Shown here: one piece after another, positions 33,536 through 39,182 of the stretch | How positions within the stretch are numbered: the stretch's first letter is position 1 | Layout: the number at the start of each line of letters is the position of its first letter | DNA from: a virus | Virus record (IMG/VR): IMGVR_UViG_3300050033_000169 | Location: 1-49,339 of that record | Length of the DNA: 49,339 bases | Reading direction: 5' to 3' (one strand) | The notes under the pieces: generated by a model | The model's database searches: none | What the model saw: the letters and a program-made list of their open reading frames with translations, nothing else | Told to the model about the DNA's origin: nothing | Program-made: the position numbers and the translations under genes

Positions 33536-34027
33536 TTACGGCCTCGTTTGTACGCCGAACTGCTCGACTACTTCATCGCTCACCGGGTTCGTTCCCGGGA
33601 CCGCGGGCGTGTCCATGCTCGCCGTGGATGGCTTCTTGCCGTTGGGCTTCAGCCTGCCCTTATACTTCGCCGGGGGGATGAAGCGCTCGACCAACTGACC
33701 CCGCTCCTCTACCTGCACTGGCATATCTAGCCCAGCTTCCTCGCGTACCTGGTTTGGGGGACGGACGGGGATCTCAACTGTTTCGTACATAGCCGGTTCC
33801 AACTCCACACCGGGATCCAAGTCTTCCACGGTGAAGTCATCGGTCAAAGGCGGGGAGAAACTGCGCGCCGGCCGGAATTCGAGCTTAACGGTTGCGCTGT
33901 AGCCCTGGTACGCTTTGTGGCTGTGGAAGTGGCCGTGAGCCGACAGGCGTTTGTAGATTGCTTCCATGATTGAGTCCAGAGCCTCGTTTCCACTCAGACG
34001 CTTGGGGATCGACTTTTCCTTCGACAT
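33536..34027 (-). CDS. Hypothetical protein
   Basis: The ATG at 34027 has GAAGGAGAAGTGC before it. The 163-residue protein has a basic helical N-terminus (SKEKSIPKRLSGNEALDSIM) and a Pro/Glu-rich, probably extended C-terminal half (VEIPVRPPNQVREEAGLDMP). No family is recognised. Its first 143 bases are also read in another frame by the XRE gene. Confidence 0.62.
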   Translation of the reverse strand: MSKEKSIPKRLSGNEALDSIMEAIYKRLSAHGHFHSHKAYQGYSATVKLEFRPARSFSPPLTDDFTVEDLDPGVELEPAMYETVEIPVRPPNQVREEAGLDMPVQVEERGQLVERFIPPAKYKGRLKPNGKKPSTASMDTPAVPGTNPVSDEVVEQFGVQTRP

Positions 34028-34256
34028 GCACTTCTCCTTCGAGTCTCGCAGCCAACTGCCGCCAGTAGTCAATCCGCGTGGCGTACAGGTTCAATAGTTT
34101 TTGGAGGGTCCGGCTTTGCGGTTTGCGGTCGCCGCGCTCCAGGTAGCAGATGGTTGTCTCTGATACACCGGCCATCGTAACCACTTGCATCTGAGTCAGA
34201 CGAGCCCGCTTGCGAAAAGACTTCAGTTTAGGGCCGTCGAAGATATCCGTCGCCAT
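33885..34256 (-). CDS. XRE-family HTH transcriptional regulator
   Basis: The 123-residue frame carries a Cro/C1-type helix-turn-helix at residues about 8-62 (LKSFRKRARLTQMQVVTMAG, VSETTICYLERGDRKPQSRT). The segment after residue 76 overlaps the next gene in a different frame and is low-complexity, so the functional part is the first 75 residues. A palindrome of the dispersed family lies 25 bases upstream of its ATG, a natural place for autoregulation. It is the only clear repressor-like protein in the window and the best candidate to bind the palindromes. This is inferred from position. Confidence 0.8.
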   Translation of the reverse strand: MATDIFDGPKLKSFRKRARLTQMQVVTMAGVSETTICYLERGDRKPQSRTLQKLLNLYATRIDYWRQLAARLEGEVHVEGKVDPQASEWKRGSGLNHGSNLQTPVGSRPLPQPQSVPGLQRNR

Positions 34257-34280
34257 TCCCTAACAATACCATAACTTGAC

Positions 34281-34302
34281 CTTGATGCGAGATTGCACTA
34301 AA
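34281..34302. repeat. Dispersed 22-bp palindrome, copy 3 (upstream of XRE gene)
   Basis: The core ATGCGAGATTGCAC is followed by TAAA. It fills the short gap between the coiled-coil gene, whose TAG stop it supplies, and the XRE start. Confidence 0.7.
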
Positions 34303-34552
34303 AAGCCGGCTCCGTCAGCCGCGCTACCTGCGCCCGCAGGGATGCGTTCTCGGCTTGATAATTCCGCGCTGCCTCAGACTCGATGCGAAGCATAGATTCA
34401 GCCTCGCTCAACTGCACCTTGAGCGCGTCCAGCTCCGCTTCCGCTTTGGCGAGTGCTGCGAGATGATCGGCGTAGCTCACCATATCGAAAGCGGGATACC
34501 CTTCTGCTGATGGAAATGAGTACCGCTGTATCGGCTCAGTCAGTTTCGTCAT
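34298..34552 (-). CDS. Small coiled-coil protein
   Basis: The ATG at 34552 is preceded by GGGGAGGATGGT. The 84-residue protein is a heptad-rich helix over about 30-80 (AALAKAEAELDALKVQLSEA, NASLRAQVARL). The stop codon TAG is part of palindrome copy 3. It may be an oligomerising accessory protein; there is no known family. Confidence 0.6.
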   Translation of the reverse strand: MTKLTEPIQRYSFPSAEGYPAFDMVSYADHLAALAKAEAELDALKVQLSEAESMLRIESEAARNYQAENASLRAQVARLTEPAF

Positions 34553-34578
34553 ACCATCCTCCCCGCCACATGGAGTCA

Positions 34579-34974
34579 CTAAATCGCAGGACCGCGCCGA
34601 TGCTTGATTTTCAGACTATGCTCAGCCAACAGGCACCCATACGTCTCCCCGGTCTCAGGATCGTACTCGGTATAGGGGCACATCACGGCTTTCGCATCAA
34701 ATCCAGGTTGTTCTCTGGGTCCATTAGGAGATTTAATATTTCCTGCGCTTGCTGGATTTGCCGGTCCGCTAACACAGGCCTGTTCTTTCCGAGGAAACCG
34801 CGAGATGCCGCCAGGTAATTCCACATTCTCAGATACGAGCCTTCCTTCGGTTTTTCCATTCTTCCCCTTCTTCGGCTCTCGCCAATCCGTTCTATGACAC
34901 CTTGGACACTGAACAGGATCACCGCCTAGCTTCCTCTGCTCCCAGTCCTGTTCGCATTGATTACAGTGTGGCAT
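34579..34974 (-). CDS. Zinc-ribbon protein, first gene of the late transcript
   Basis: The 131-residue frame begins with a zinc ribbon (PHCNQCEQDW, then CPRCHRTDW, residues 3-30). It ends with a second Cys/His-rich unit starting at an internal ATG (MCPYTEYDPETGETYGCLLA, then EHSLKIKHRR). The middle (residues 46-96) looks unlike a folded protein and coincides with a nested gene in another frame. The last 34 codons could be a separate gene, because their ATG overlaps the nested gene's TGA (34683). A strong promoter places the likely transcript start at the ATG. Confidence 0.6.
   Translation of the reverse strand: MPHCNQCEQDWEQRKLGGDPVQCPRCHRTDWREPKKGKNGKTEGRLVSENVELPGGISRFPRKEQACVSGPANPASAGNIKSPNGPREQPGFDAKAVMCPYTEYDPETGETYGCLLAEHSLKIKHRRGPAI
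34683..34859 (-). CDS. Nested 58-residue gene
   Basis: An ATG at 34859 with AAGGGGAAGA directly before it opens a 58-residue protein (EKPKEGSYLRMWNYLAASRG, RQIQQAQEILNLLMDPENNL) with normal amphipathic helical composition. It is entirely inside the zinc-ribbon frame. Its stop TGA overlaps an ATG of the outer frame, suggesting translational coupling. Its own ribosome site and better composition favour it over the overlapped part of the outer frame. Confidence 0.62.
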   Translation of the reverse strand: MEKPKEGSYLRMWNYLAASRGFLGKNRPVLADRQIQQAQEILNLLMDPENNLDLMRKP

Positions 34975-34980
34975 GAATGA

Positions 34981-35009
34981 AGTTTATTATTAGTGGGGTC
35001 CAATGTCAA
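34981..35009 (-). promoter_or_regulatory. Strong sigma70-like promoter of the late block
   Basis: Minus strand: TTGACA (35009-35004), a 17-bp spacer, TAAACT (34986-34981). The predicted start, about 7 bases on, is at or next to the ATG at 34974, so the first gene would have no leader. The spacer contains TTAGTGGG, matching one arm of palindrome copies 4 and 5. Confidence 0.62.
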
Positions 35010-35304
35010 GCTATTTTATTATTATTTTCGTTGTTTATTATTAGCGAGAACTTTAGATTCCCATTTTTTCGACCATGCACCGTCGGGACGTCCAAGCCAC
35101 CCCGCCCCGCCTCCTCGGACAAGTCCCGCCGTTCTCCCGCAGCCGCCGGCACCCCGCGCGCATCTGCCCTGCTTTCAACGCGCCGCCGCAAAAGCATCAG
35201 AGCACGAGAACGAGAGCGGGGGAAGGGAAAGAGCCCTCTCCTCCGCCCTGCATAGTGCTCTGTTGACGTATTACTAAAGTGTTGTGCGGTATTGTCGAAT
35301 TTAC

Positions 35305-35332
35305 TTGACATGACGGTATCGTGTGTTAGTGT
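35305..35332 (+). promoter_or_regulatory. Promoter of the small-gene block
   Basis: TTGACA at 35305-35310, a 16-bp spacer and TAGTGT at 35327-35332. The -10 overlaps TTAGTGTGGATAT, which resembles one palindrome arm. The leader then holds a small hairpin AAGGC-AACCA-GCCTT before the first gene. Confidence 0.55.
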
Positions 35333-35374
35333 GGATATGTAAGCAAGAAGGCAACCAGCCTTATGGAGAATGAA

Positions 35375-35575
35375 ATGAGCTTGACAGTTGAAGCACGTAA
35401 ATATCTGGATGCGCGGGAAGAAGCGCCAGCACGATTCAAGAACGCAATCGACAATGCGATGGATGCCCTTATGGGATCATTACGCCGCACGGGTTGGCCT
35501 TTGGCTGGGGATGACCGCGCAGCAGAGTTGGAAGCCGCTGTAGTTAGGTATGTCATACTTTCACGGGCCAGCTAA
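35375..35575 (+). CDS. Hypothetical 66-residue protein
   Basis: The start is the second ATG (35375) because GGAGAATGAA stands before it, the same leader used by the next two genes. The helical protein (LTVEARKYLDAREEAPARFK, NAIDNAMDALMGSLRRTGWP) has no recognised family. It is the first gene of the plus-strand block. Confidence 0.65.
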   Translation: MSLTVEARKYLDAREEAPARFKNAIDNAMDALMGSLRRTGWPLAGDDRAAELEAAVVRYVILSRAS

Positions 35576-35688
35576 CCTTAGCCGCGCCGGACGGCTTTCG
35601 GCTACTACTTGTTTGACTAGGTAGCATCAATCGGCCTGCCGGGAGCCGTAATCCCGGTAGCCGCTACTAGCGGTAAGGAGAATGAAAA
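35576..35688 (+). ncRNA. Structured leader/spacer module
   Basis: After the stop comes ACCTTAGCCGCGCCG, which recurs as ACCTTCGCCGCTCCG after the next gene. The module contains hairpins AGCCG/CGGCT, CCGGGA-gccgtaa-TCCCGG and CCGCT-ACT-AGCGG, ending in GGAGAATGAAAA before the next ATG. The structure is seen in the sequence; function is unknown, perhaps RNA processing or translation control. Confidence 0.45.
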
Positions 35689-35934
35689 ATGCCGAGACAA
35701 TTCACTACCGTTCATGACCGTTACCAAATCAGCGATTCGTGCTGTGGCATGGTCGAGACCGCAACCAGCCTCAAGAAAGCCTCTGAGCTGGCAAAGAATC
35801 ACGCGGATCGCCACGCTGTCGACCACGACAACACAACCACAGTCGTTATCGTCTTCGATGTGATGGCGCGGCGCGACTGCCAGGATACTTGGGAATTTCC
35901 AATAGCTAATGCTCAATCCGCCGCACTTGCTTAA
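35689..35934 (+). CDS. Hypothetical 81-residue protein
   Basis: A mixed alpha/beta protein (FTTVHDRYQISDSCCGMVET, AAELAKNH-like helix, TTTVVIVFDVMARRDC) preceded by AAGGAGAATGAAAA. The pattern strand-helix-strand with a DHDNTTTVVIVFD segment resembles small phage proteins of unknown function. It is flanked by structured spacers on both sides. Confidence 0.62.
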   Translation: MPRQFTTVHDRYQISDSCCGMVETATSLKKASELAKNHADRHAVDHDNTTTVVIVFDVMARRDCQDTWEFPIANAQSAALA

Positions 35935-35957
35935 CCTTCGCCGCTCCGACCACGGCA

Positions 35958-35979
35958 ATTAGTGCAATATCCCACTAAA
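35958..35979. repeat. Dispersed 22-bp palindrome, copy 4
   Basis: TTAGTG on the left mirrors CACTAA on the right around CAATATCC. The sequence is identical to copy 5 at 21 of 22 positions and is followed by the same hairpin. Confidence 0.75.
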
Positions 35980-35985
35980 CCGCTA

Positions 35986-36005
35986 GCCCGGAGCGTTATC
36001 CGGGC
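35986..36005 (+). ncRNA. Leader hairpin A (covarying pair)
   Basis: Arms GCCCGG and CCGGGC enclose AGCGTTAT. The homologous hairpin at 36653-36672 has GCCCAG and CTGGGC, so one G-C pair became A-T with pairing kept. It ends six bases before the ribosome site of the next gene. Confidence 0.6.
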
Positions 36006-36018
36006 AGGAGAATGAAAA

Positions 36019-36213
36019 ATGACAATGAATCAAGTGAGCAAGTTGGCTTTGAAGATCGCCCGCAAGTACAAGGATGCCGAGTCGGTTCGCCGAGGGGATA
36101 TCATCCGCGATGTGGTTCGGACACGCAAACTCAACATGGAAGAGTCGCTCATTCTCGCCGATTGCATCGTCAAGGGTATGTACGCAGCCGGGAAGACAGT
36201 GGTGGTCGCATGA
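36019..36213 (+). CDS. Hypothetical 64-residue basic helical protein
   Basis: Preceded by GGAGAATGAAAA. The helices (VSKLALKIARKYKDAESVRR, NMEESLILADCIVKGMYAAG) look like a small DNA- or protein-binding bundle. Its TGA overlaps the ATG of the DUF551-like gene (ATGA). Confidence 0.65.
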   Translation: MTMNQVSKLALKIARKYKDAESVRRGDIIRDVVRTRKLNMEESLILADCIVKGMYAAGKTVVVA

Positions 36214-36629
36214 ATGGACTGCAAACCATCGAGTGGCGCGATGTGGATTATGAAGTTCCGCCCCCAGGTGAAACCGTACTCGTCTATGGCGGACTCGCAT
36301 TCATTTCTGCCGATGGCGTATGGCATACAGAAATGGAGCGCCCCTGCCGGCCGATTATGTGGCGCGTGACTCACTGGGCAGCACTCCCCTATCCGCCGCA
36401 GTCCCTCATAGACCAGACCGAAACTCAACGTAAGGTCACAGAACTGAAAACGTCTATCGCGCTGCCACACAACGGGTTTGTATCTCCAGCAGAGGCTTCG
36501 ATGAATTTGTGCGATAAATGCCTCGCCGATGGTACGCGGGAGCCGTCTATCGGTCTGGCCCGCTTCCCCAATGATGCATCCTGTTACCTGTGCGCCCAAT
36601 GCGCGGAAGATATTGTAGGGCCACTTTAG
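36210..36629 (+). CDS. DUF551-like protein with C-terminal zinc ribbon
   Basis: The ATG at 36210 overlaps the upstream stop. The N-terminal 60 residues (IEWRDVDYEVPPPGETVLVY, MWRVTHWAALPYPP) match the DUF551 pattern W-x5-P-x3-VL and HWxxLPxPP found in many phages. Residues about 91-135 add CDKCLADGT and CYLCAQC, a zinc ribbon. The function of DUF551 is unknown. The stop TAG lies inside palindrome copy 5. Confidence 0.75.
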   Translation: MNGLQTIEWRDVDYEVPPPGETVLVYGGLAFISADGVWHTEMERPCRPIMWRVTHWAALPYPPQSLIDQTETQRKVTELKTSIALPHNGFVSPAEASMNLCDKCLADGTREPSIGLARFPNDASCYLCAQCAEDIVGPL

Positions 36630-36646
36630 TGCAATATCCCACTAAA
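36625..36646. repeat. Dispersed 22-bp palindrome, copy 5
   Basis: TTTAGTG and CACTAAA arms surround CAATATCC. The left arm contains the stop codon of the DUF551-like gene. Confidence 0.75.
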
Positions 36647-36652
36647 CCGCGA

Positions 36653-36672
36653 GCCCAGCGCGTTATCTGGGC
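36653..36672 (+). ncRNA. Leader hairpin B (covarying pair)
   Basis: Arms GCCCAG and CTGGGC enclose CGCGTTAT. It is the same structure and position relative to a palindrome as hairpin A, with one compensated base pair. Confidence 0.6.
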
Positions 36673-36674
36673 AA

Positions 36675-36696
36675 TTAGGTGCGATCTTGCACCAGT
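36675..36696. repeat. Dispersed 22-bp palindrome, copy 6
   Basis: The core GGTGCGATCTTGCACC is close to perfect. It lies 38 bases upstream of the GTG of the Ala-repeat gene and 28 bases after copy 5, making a double site. Confidence 0.75.
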
Positions 36697-36733
36697 CTAA
36701 CGTAATCAACGACTTACGAGGAAAGGCTCACAA

Positions 36734-37351
36734 GTGAAACTAACTACCACATTTGCACTCCTGCGCAAAGCATCAGCTTGCAAATCGCGCTACGAGTTCC
36801 TCCGCAAGGCGCTATCACGCGAGGAATACGGCGACGATACACCAATTAACATCTTGACCGTCCTTGAAATCAACGGCCTTGACGATACCCTATGGGCGAT
36901 GGTGGCTACAGCCGAGAATTGCGACAAGGTGGCTCGACTTATGGCTGCCGACTTTGCCGAACAGGTTTTGCCTATCTGGCGGAAATACTCGGACGACAAA
37001 CGCCCAGAACTGGCCATCAAAGCAGCGCGAGACTACGTCAACGGGCGGATTAACAGCGATGAGTTGGCTGCTGCTGGGGATGCTGCTCGGGATGCTCGGG
37101 ATGCTGCTTGGGCTGCTGCTGGGGATGCTGCTTGGGCTGCTGCTCGGGATGCTGCTCGGGATGCTGCTGGGGATGCTGCTTGGGCTGCTGGGGATGCTGC
37201 TCGGGATGCTGCTCGGGCTGCTGCTCGGGCTGCTGGGGATGCTGCTCGGGATGCTGCTGGGGCTGCTGCTTGGGCTGCTGCTTGGGCTGCTGCTGGGGCT
37301 GCTCGGGAAAAACAGGCTGAGATTCTCGCGTACCATCTTCGGGAGGAGTAA
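36734..37351 (+). CDS. Protein with long Ala-Ala-Asp/Trp repeat
   Basis: A GTG start with GAGGAAAGG upstream gives 205 residues. Residues 1-110 are a globular helical domain (KSRYEFLRKALSREEYGDD, ENCDKVARLMAADFAEQVLP, IKAARDYVNGRINSDELAAA). Residues 111-190 are a repeat of AAW/AAR/AGD units, predicted as a long helix with Asp, Arg and Trp at regular spacing. The last 16 residues are normal (EKQAEILAYHLREE). Such repeats occur in phage proteins of unknown role; the DNA repeat is prone to length change. Confidence 0.72.
   Translation: MKLTTTFALLRKASACKSRYEFLRKALSREEYGDDTPINILTVLEINGLDDTLWAMVATAENCDKVARLMAADFAEQVLPIWRKYSDDKRPELAIKAARDYVNGRINSDELAAAGDAARDARDAAWAAAGDAAWAAARDAARDAAGDAAWAAGDAARDAARAAARAAGDAARDAAGAAAWAAAWAAAGAAREKQAEILAYHLREE
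37068..37307. repeat. Short tandem repeat (GGGATGCTGCT / GGGCTGCTGCT units)
   Basis: About 240 bases consist of irregularly alternating 6- and 9-base units made of GCTGCT with GGGGAT, CGGGAT or TGGGCT. Several other frames on both strands are open across it for this reason and are not genes. Confidence 0.9.
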
Positions 37352-37356
37352 CCACA

Positions 37357-37641
37357 ATGACTGACAAACGCGACTATACCGTCCCCCAAGTGGCCAAAGA
37401 GTTCTCCTGCTCCGCCGGCACGGTCAAGAACTGGATAAAGGCCGGCAGAGTCAAAGCTTACCGACTCGGCGGTCCTGCAGGACGTGACTACCGAATCCCT
37501 TGGGCTGAGGTGGAACGACTCAAAAGTGAATGGTTATTCTCGCCGGACACAGAACAGCGGCCATCGAATGACGGGCCTTATGCGCCTAGTAAATTTGCCT
37601 GTACAACCTGCGGGGACCTTAACTGCACAGAGCACCCATAA
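37357..37641 (+). CDS. Excisionase-like MerR/HTH_17 DNA-binding protein
   Basis: The 94-residue protein has AGGAGTAACCACA upstream. The N-terminus DYTVPQVAKEFSCSAGTVKN, WIKAGRVKAYRLGG and RDYRIPWAEVERL is the winged-helix pattern of excisionase/HTH_17 proteins. A Cys/His tail follows (CTTCGDLNCTEHP). No integrase is present in the window, so it may be a recombination directionality factor for a gene elsewhere, or simply a regulator. Confidence 0.75.
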   Translation: MTDKRDYTVPQVAKEFSCSAGTVKNWIKAGRVKAYRLGGPAGRDYRIPWAEVERLKSEWLFSPDTEQRPSNDGPYAPSKFACTTCGDLNCTEHP

Positions 37642-37687
37642 CTCACCGGACACAGAGCAGGCATTATGAGTGGGGTAACGAAAGTAT

Positions 37688-37709
37688 TTTAGTGCAATCT
37701 TGCACCAAA
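37688..37709. repeat. Dispersed 22-bp palindrome, copy 7 (best match)
   Basis: The core GTGCAATCTTGCAC is flanked by TTTA and CAAA; the arms pair over ten positions with one mismatch. It lies in the 101-base spacer before the gene at 37743, followed by a small hairpin TTGAAA-TGGG-TTTCAA. Confidence 0.8.
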
Positions 37710-37742
37710 CACCTATTGAAATGGGTTTCAAAGGAGAAACTT

Positions 37743-37919
37743 ATGACCGCCATCGAAGAGGAAATCGAATCCCTGGGCCTCTTCGCCGCCTGCTGCGACG
37801 TTTGGTCCTGCAATAAATCCACTCCGCCTCGGGAACGTGAGCGCCTGGCAAGCCGAGCCGAACGCTACCGTGAACTGCAGCTCGACGCTCTTGAACAGTA
37901 CGAAAGGAATCGCAAATGA
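37743..37919 (+). CDS. Hypothetical 58-residue protein
   Basis: The ATG at 37743 has AAAGGAGAAACTT before it. The acidic N-terminus with Cys residues (IEEEIESLGLFAACCDVWSC) is followed by a charged helix (RERERLASRAERYRELQLDA). It is the first of seven genes that overlap one another by 1-13 bases. Confidence 0.65.
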   Translation: MTAIEEEIESLGLFAACCDVWSCNKSTPPRERERLASRAERYRELQLDALEQYERNRK

Positions 37920-38023
37920 GTCTGCTCTTGATTCTCTCAATCCCTGCCGATTTGACTCTCTTGATCATCGGCGCAATCCTCACTCGTGAAACCATGATCG
38001 GAGGCCGTAAATGGAAACCATGA
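37916..38023 (+). CDS. 35-residue single-helix membrane protein
   Basis: The ATG overlaps the previous TGA. Residues 2-22 (SLLLILSIPADLTLLIIGAI) form one membrane helix, followed by a short basic tail. It is supported by packing and coupling rather than by homology. Confidence 0.5.
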   Translation: MSLLLILSIPADLTLLIIGAILTRETMIGGRKWKP

Positions 38024-38172
38024 TGCACTGGCCGTGGAATGCGGTCATCCTCCTCGCCATCGGCTACGCGCTCCTTGTCTTTGCCATCTGGCGCGTACGG
38101 ATCAACGAACGCCGCGAACAGTGGGCCATGAGGCTCCATAACGTACTCTACGACGACCAGGAGAGGCCATGA
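38011..38172 (+). CDS. 53-residue single-helix membrane protein
   Basis: The ATG has GGAGGCCGTAA before it and overlaps the previous gene by 13 bases. One membrane helix (AVILLAIGYALLVFAIW, residues 11-27) is followed by a charged, probably cytoplasmic tail (RVRINERREQWAMRL). It could be holin-like or a membrane anchor; there is no family match. Confidence 0.55.
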   Translation: METMMHWPWNAVILLAIGYALLVFAIWRVRINERREQWAMRLHNVLYDDQERP

Positions 38173-38399
38173 GTTTCTTTGATGACCAAGAAGACGATTG
38201 GCTTGCAAATGATTGCAAGGGTTCGCCCGACGATTACTACGCTGGCGAGCTTGCCCCTTGGCGCGATGGATTCACAGATACCATCGCTAACGTCCATAGA
38301 GCGCTGCCTGATCCGAAGCGCTCCGCATCAAAGAAGCGCCGTGACCGGCACAAACGGGCTGAGTTGCGGAAAAAGCAGGAATCGCAGGAGAAGCCATGA
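38169..38399 (+). CDS. Hypothetical charged small protein
   Basis: The 76-residue protein has an acidic N-terminus (SFFDDQEDDWLANDCKGSPD) and a strongly basic C-terminus (KRSASKKRRDRHKRAELRKK). This bipolar charge suggests nucleic-acid or protein bridging. It has ATGA overlaps at both ends. Confidence 0.6.
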   Translation: MSFFDDQEDDWLANDCKGSPDDYYAGELAPWRDGFTDTIANVHRALPDPKRSASKKRRDRHKRAELRKKQESQEKP

Positions 38400-38584
38400 G
38401 GCTCGAGAACGCTTATCTGTGCGAATGTGGACTCGTGGGAATCAACTCGATGCAGTGCGATTGCGGGAACCGAGAGGGTTTACTCAACCTGGCAACCGTG
38501 CTCAACCGTAAGATCGTGAGCCGTGAAGCTCAGGCAGTACTTGGGATGCAGGCGGATGCGCTAAGAGAGAAGGTCTACGCATGA
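38396..38584 (+). CDS. Small CxC zinc-knuckle protein
   Basis: The 62-residue protein carries CECG and CDCG (residues 9-24), a compact four-Cys zinc site, followed by a helix (NLATVLNRKIVSREAQAVLG). It lies in the overlapping chain. The role is unknown. Confidence 0.6.
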   Translation: MRLENAYLCECGLVGINSMQCDCGNREGLLNLATVLNRKIVSREAQAVLGMQADALREKVYA

Positions 38585-38766
38585 CCAACCGCATCACTGA
38601 AGGCCCGGCCTGGCTAGAAACGTTATTGCATTATTACGTTTTAACCCCCTGGCGTTCGATCTACGAGTGGACCATCATCACCGTGCTTGCGTTCATCGTT
38701 GCCGTAGCTCTACTCGCCACATTCCAACCGCTTTACAACATCCTGCAATGGAAAGGACTTCTCTGA
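38581..38766 (+). CDS. 61-residue single-helix membrane protein
   Basis: ATGA-coupled. A long hydrophobic helix (WTIITVLAFIVAVALLATF, residues 30-48) follows an N-terminal segment rich in aromatic residues. The last base of its stop codon is the first base of the next ATG (TGATG). Confidence 0.6.
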   Translation: MTNRITEGPAWLETLLHYYVLTPWRSIYEWTIITVLAFIVAVALLATFQPLYNILQWKGLL

Positions 38767-38891
38767 TGATTCACTTGGCGCACGAAATCGCAGCTTTTCT
38801 GTTTTTGGCATGCTATGTGGTTTTGATCGTGGTAGGGGCCGCCTTGATAATCAGAGACCTGCGCCACATTTTCAATCGGTTCATAAGTTAA
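38766..38891 (+). CDS. 41-residue single-helix membrane protein
   Basis: It starts at the TGATG overlap. One membrane helix (FLFLACYVVLIVVGAALII, residues 11-29) is followed by a basic amphipathic end (RDLRHIFNRFIS). It is the last gene before the terminator. Confidence 0.55.
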   Translation: MIHLAHEIAAFLFLACYVVLIVVGAALIIRDLRHIFNRFIS

Positions 38892-38927
38892 CCCGCAACA
38901 CTACCCTCGCTCCACTTCCGCACTACC

Positions 38928-38962
38928 TAGGGCGCTCGGTCCGGTCAACGATCAGCGCCCTA
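38928..38962. terminator. Bidirectional terminator-like hairpin between convergent genes
   Basis: A perfect 9-bp stem TAGGGCGCT / AGCGCCCTA encloses a 17-base loop. It sits between the plus-strand micro-gene chain and the convergent DUF3309-like gene, whose TAG stop it contains. There is no clear U-tract. Confidence 0.45.
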
Positions 38963-39118
38963 CCTCAAGCCAGGAAGCAAGCCCAGCAACATACAGAACA
39001 AAAGAATCAGCAGGATCAGGCCCAGGGCACCGTACCCGTAGCGATAGTGCGGTTCAGGGGCGCGGAATCCATCTGTGAACAGCATCAAGACTAGAACAAC
39101 GATAATCAACGTGATCAT
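38960..39118 (-). CDS. DUF3309-like two-helix membrane protein
   Basis: The ATG at 39118 has GAGGTGCCTCAA before it. The 52-residue protein has two membrane helices (ITLIIVVLVLMLF and GALGLILLILLFCMLLGLLP) joined by a loop ending in YRYGYGALG. This resembles DUF3309 peptides, which have GYGPSG between two helices. It is the only minus-strand gene in this block. Confidence 0.5.
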   Translation of the reverse strand: MITLIIVVLVLMLFTDGFRAPEPHYRYGYGALGLILLILLFCMLLGLLPGLR

Positions 39119-39148
39119 TTGAGGCACCTCGAATAGTTGGATGCAAAC

Positions 39149-39182
39149 AAAACAGCCCCAACCGAGAGGAAGGAGCTGTTTT
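39149..39182 (-). terminator. Terminator or attenuator hairpin upstream of the DUF3309-like gene
   Basis: Minus-strand arms AAAACAGCTCC and GGGGCTGTTTT (11 pairs, one G-T) are followed by GTTTG. It ends 31 bases before the membrane-protein ATG, so it either attenuates that gene or ends an upstream transcript. Confidence 0.5.

Larger units (their letters stand above)
34975..35374. promoter_or_regulatory. Divergent control region
   Basis: About 400 bases separate the minus late block from the plus small-gene block, and no convincing gene is present. Bases 34978-35062 are AT-rich with two copies of GTTTATTATTAG; 35075-35265 are GC-rich. Promoters are seen at both ends. An AT-rich tract plus repeats would also suit a replication origin, but no initiator sites can be shown. 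Confidence 0.6.

Noticed and set aside
34977-35311. Frames on both strands in the divergent control region
   Set aside because: They are Arg/Pro/Ser-rich, lack ribosome sites and cover the promoter sequences.
36986-37310. Possible CRISPR array
   Set aside because: Units are 6-9 bases without unique spacers, so this is a coding tandem repeat.
37050-37367. Several long open frames on both strands over the GCTGCT repeat
   Set aside because: The repeat lacks stop codons in most frames by composition. Only the plus frame continuous with 36734 has a ribosome site and non-repeat ends.
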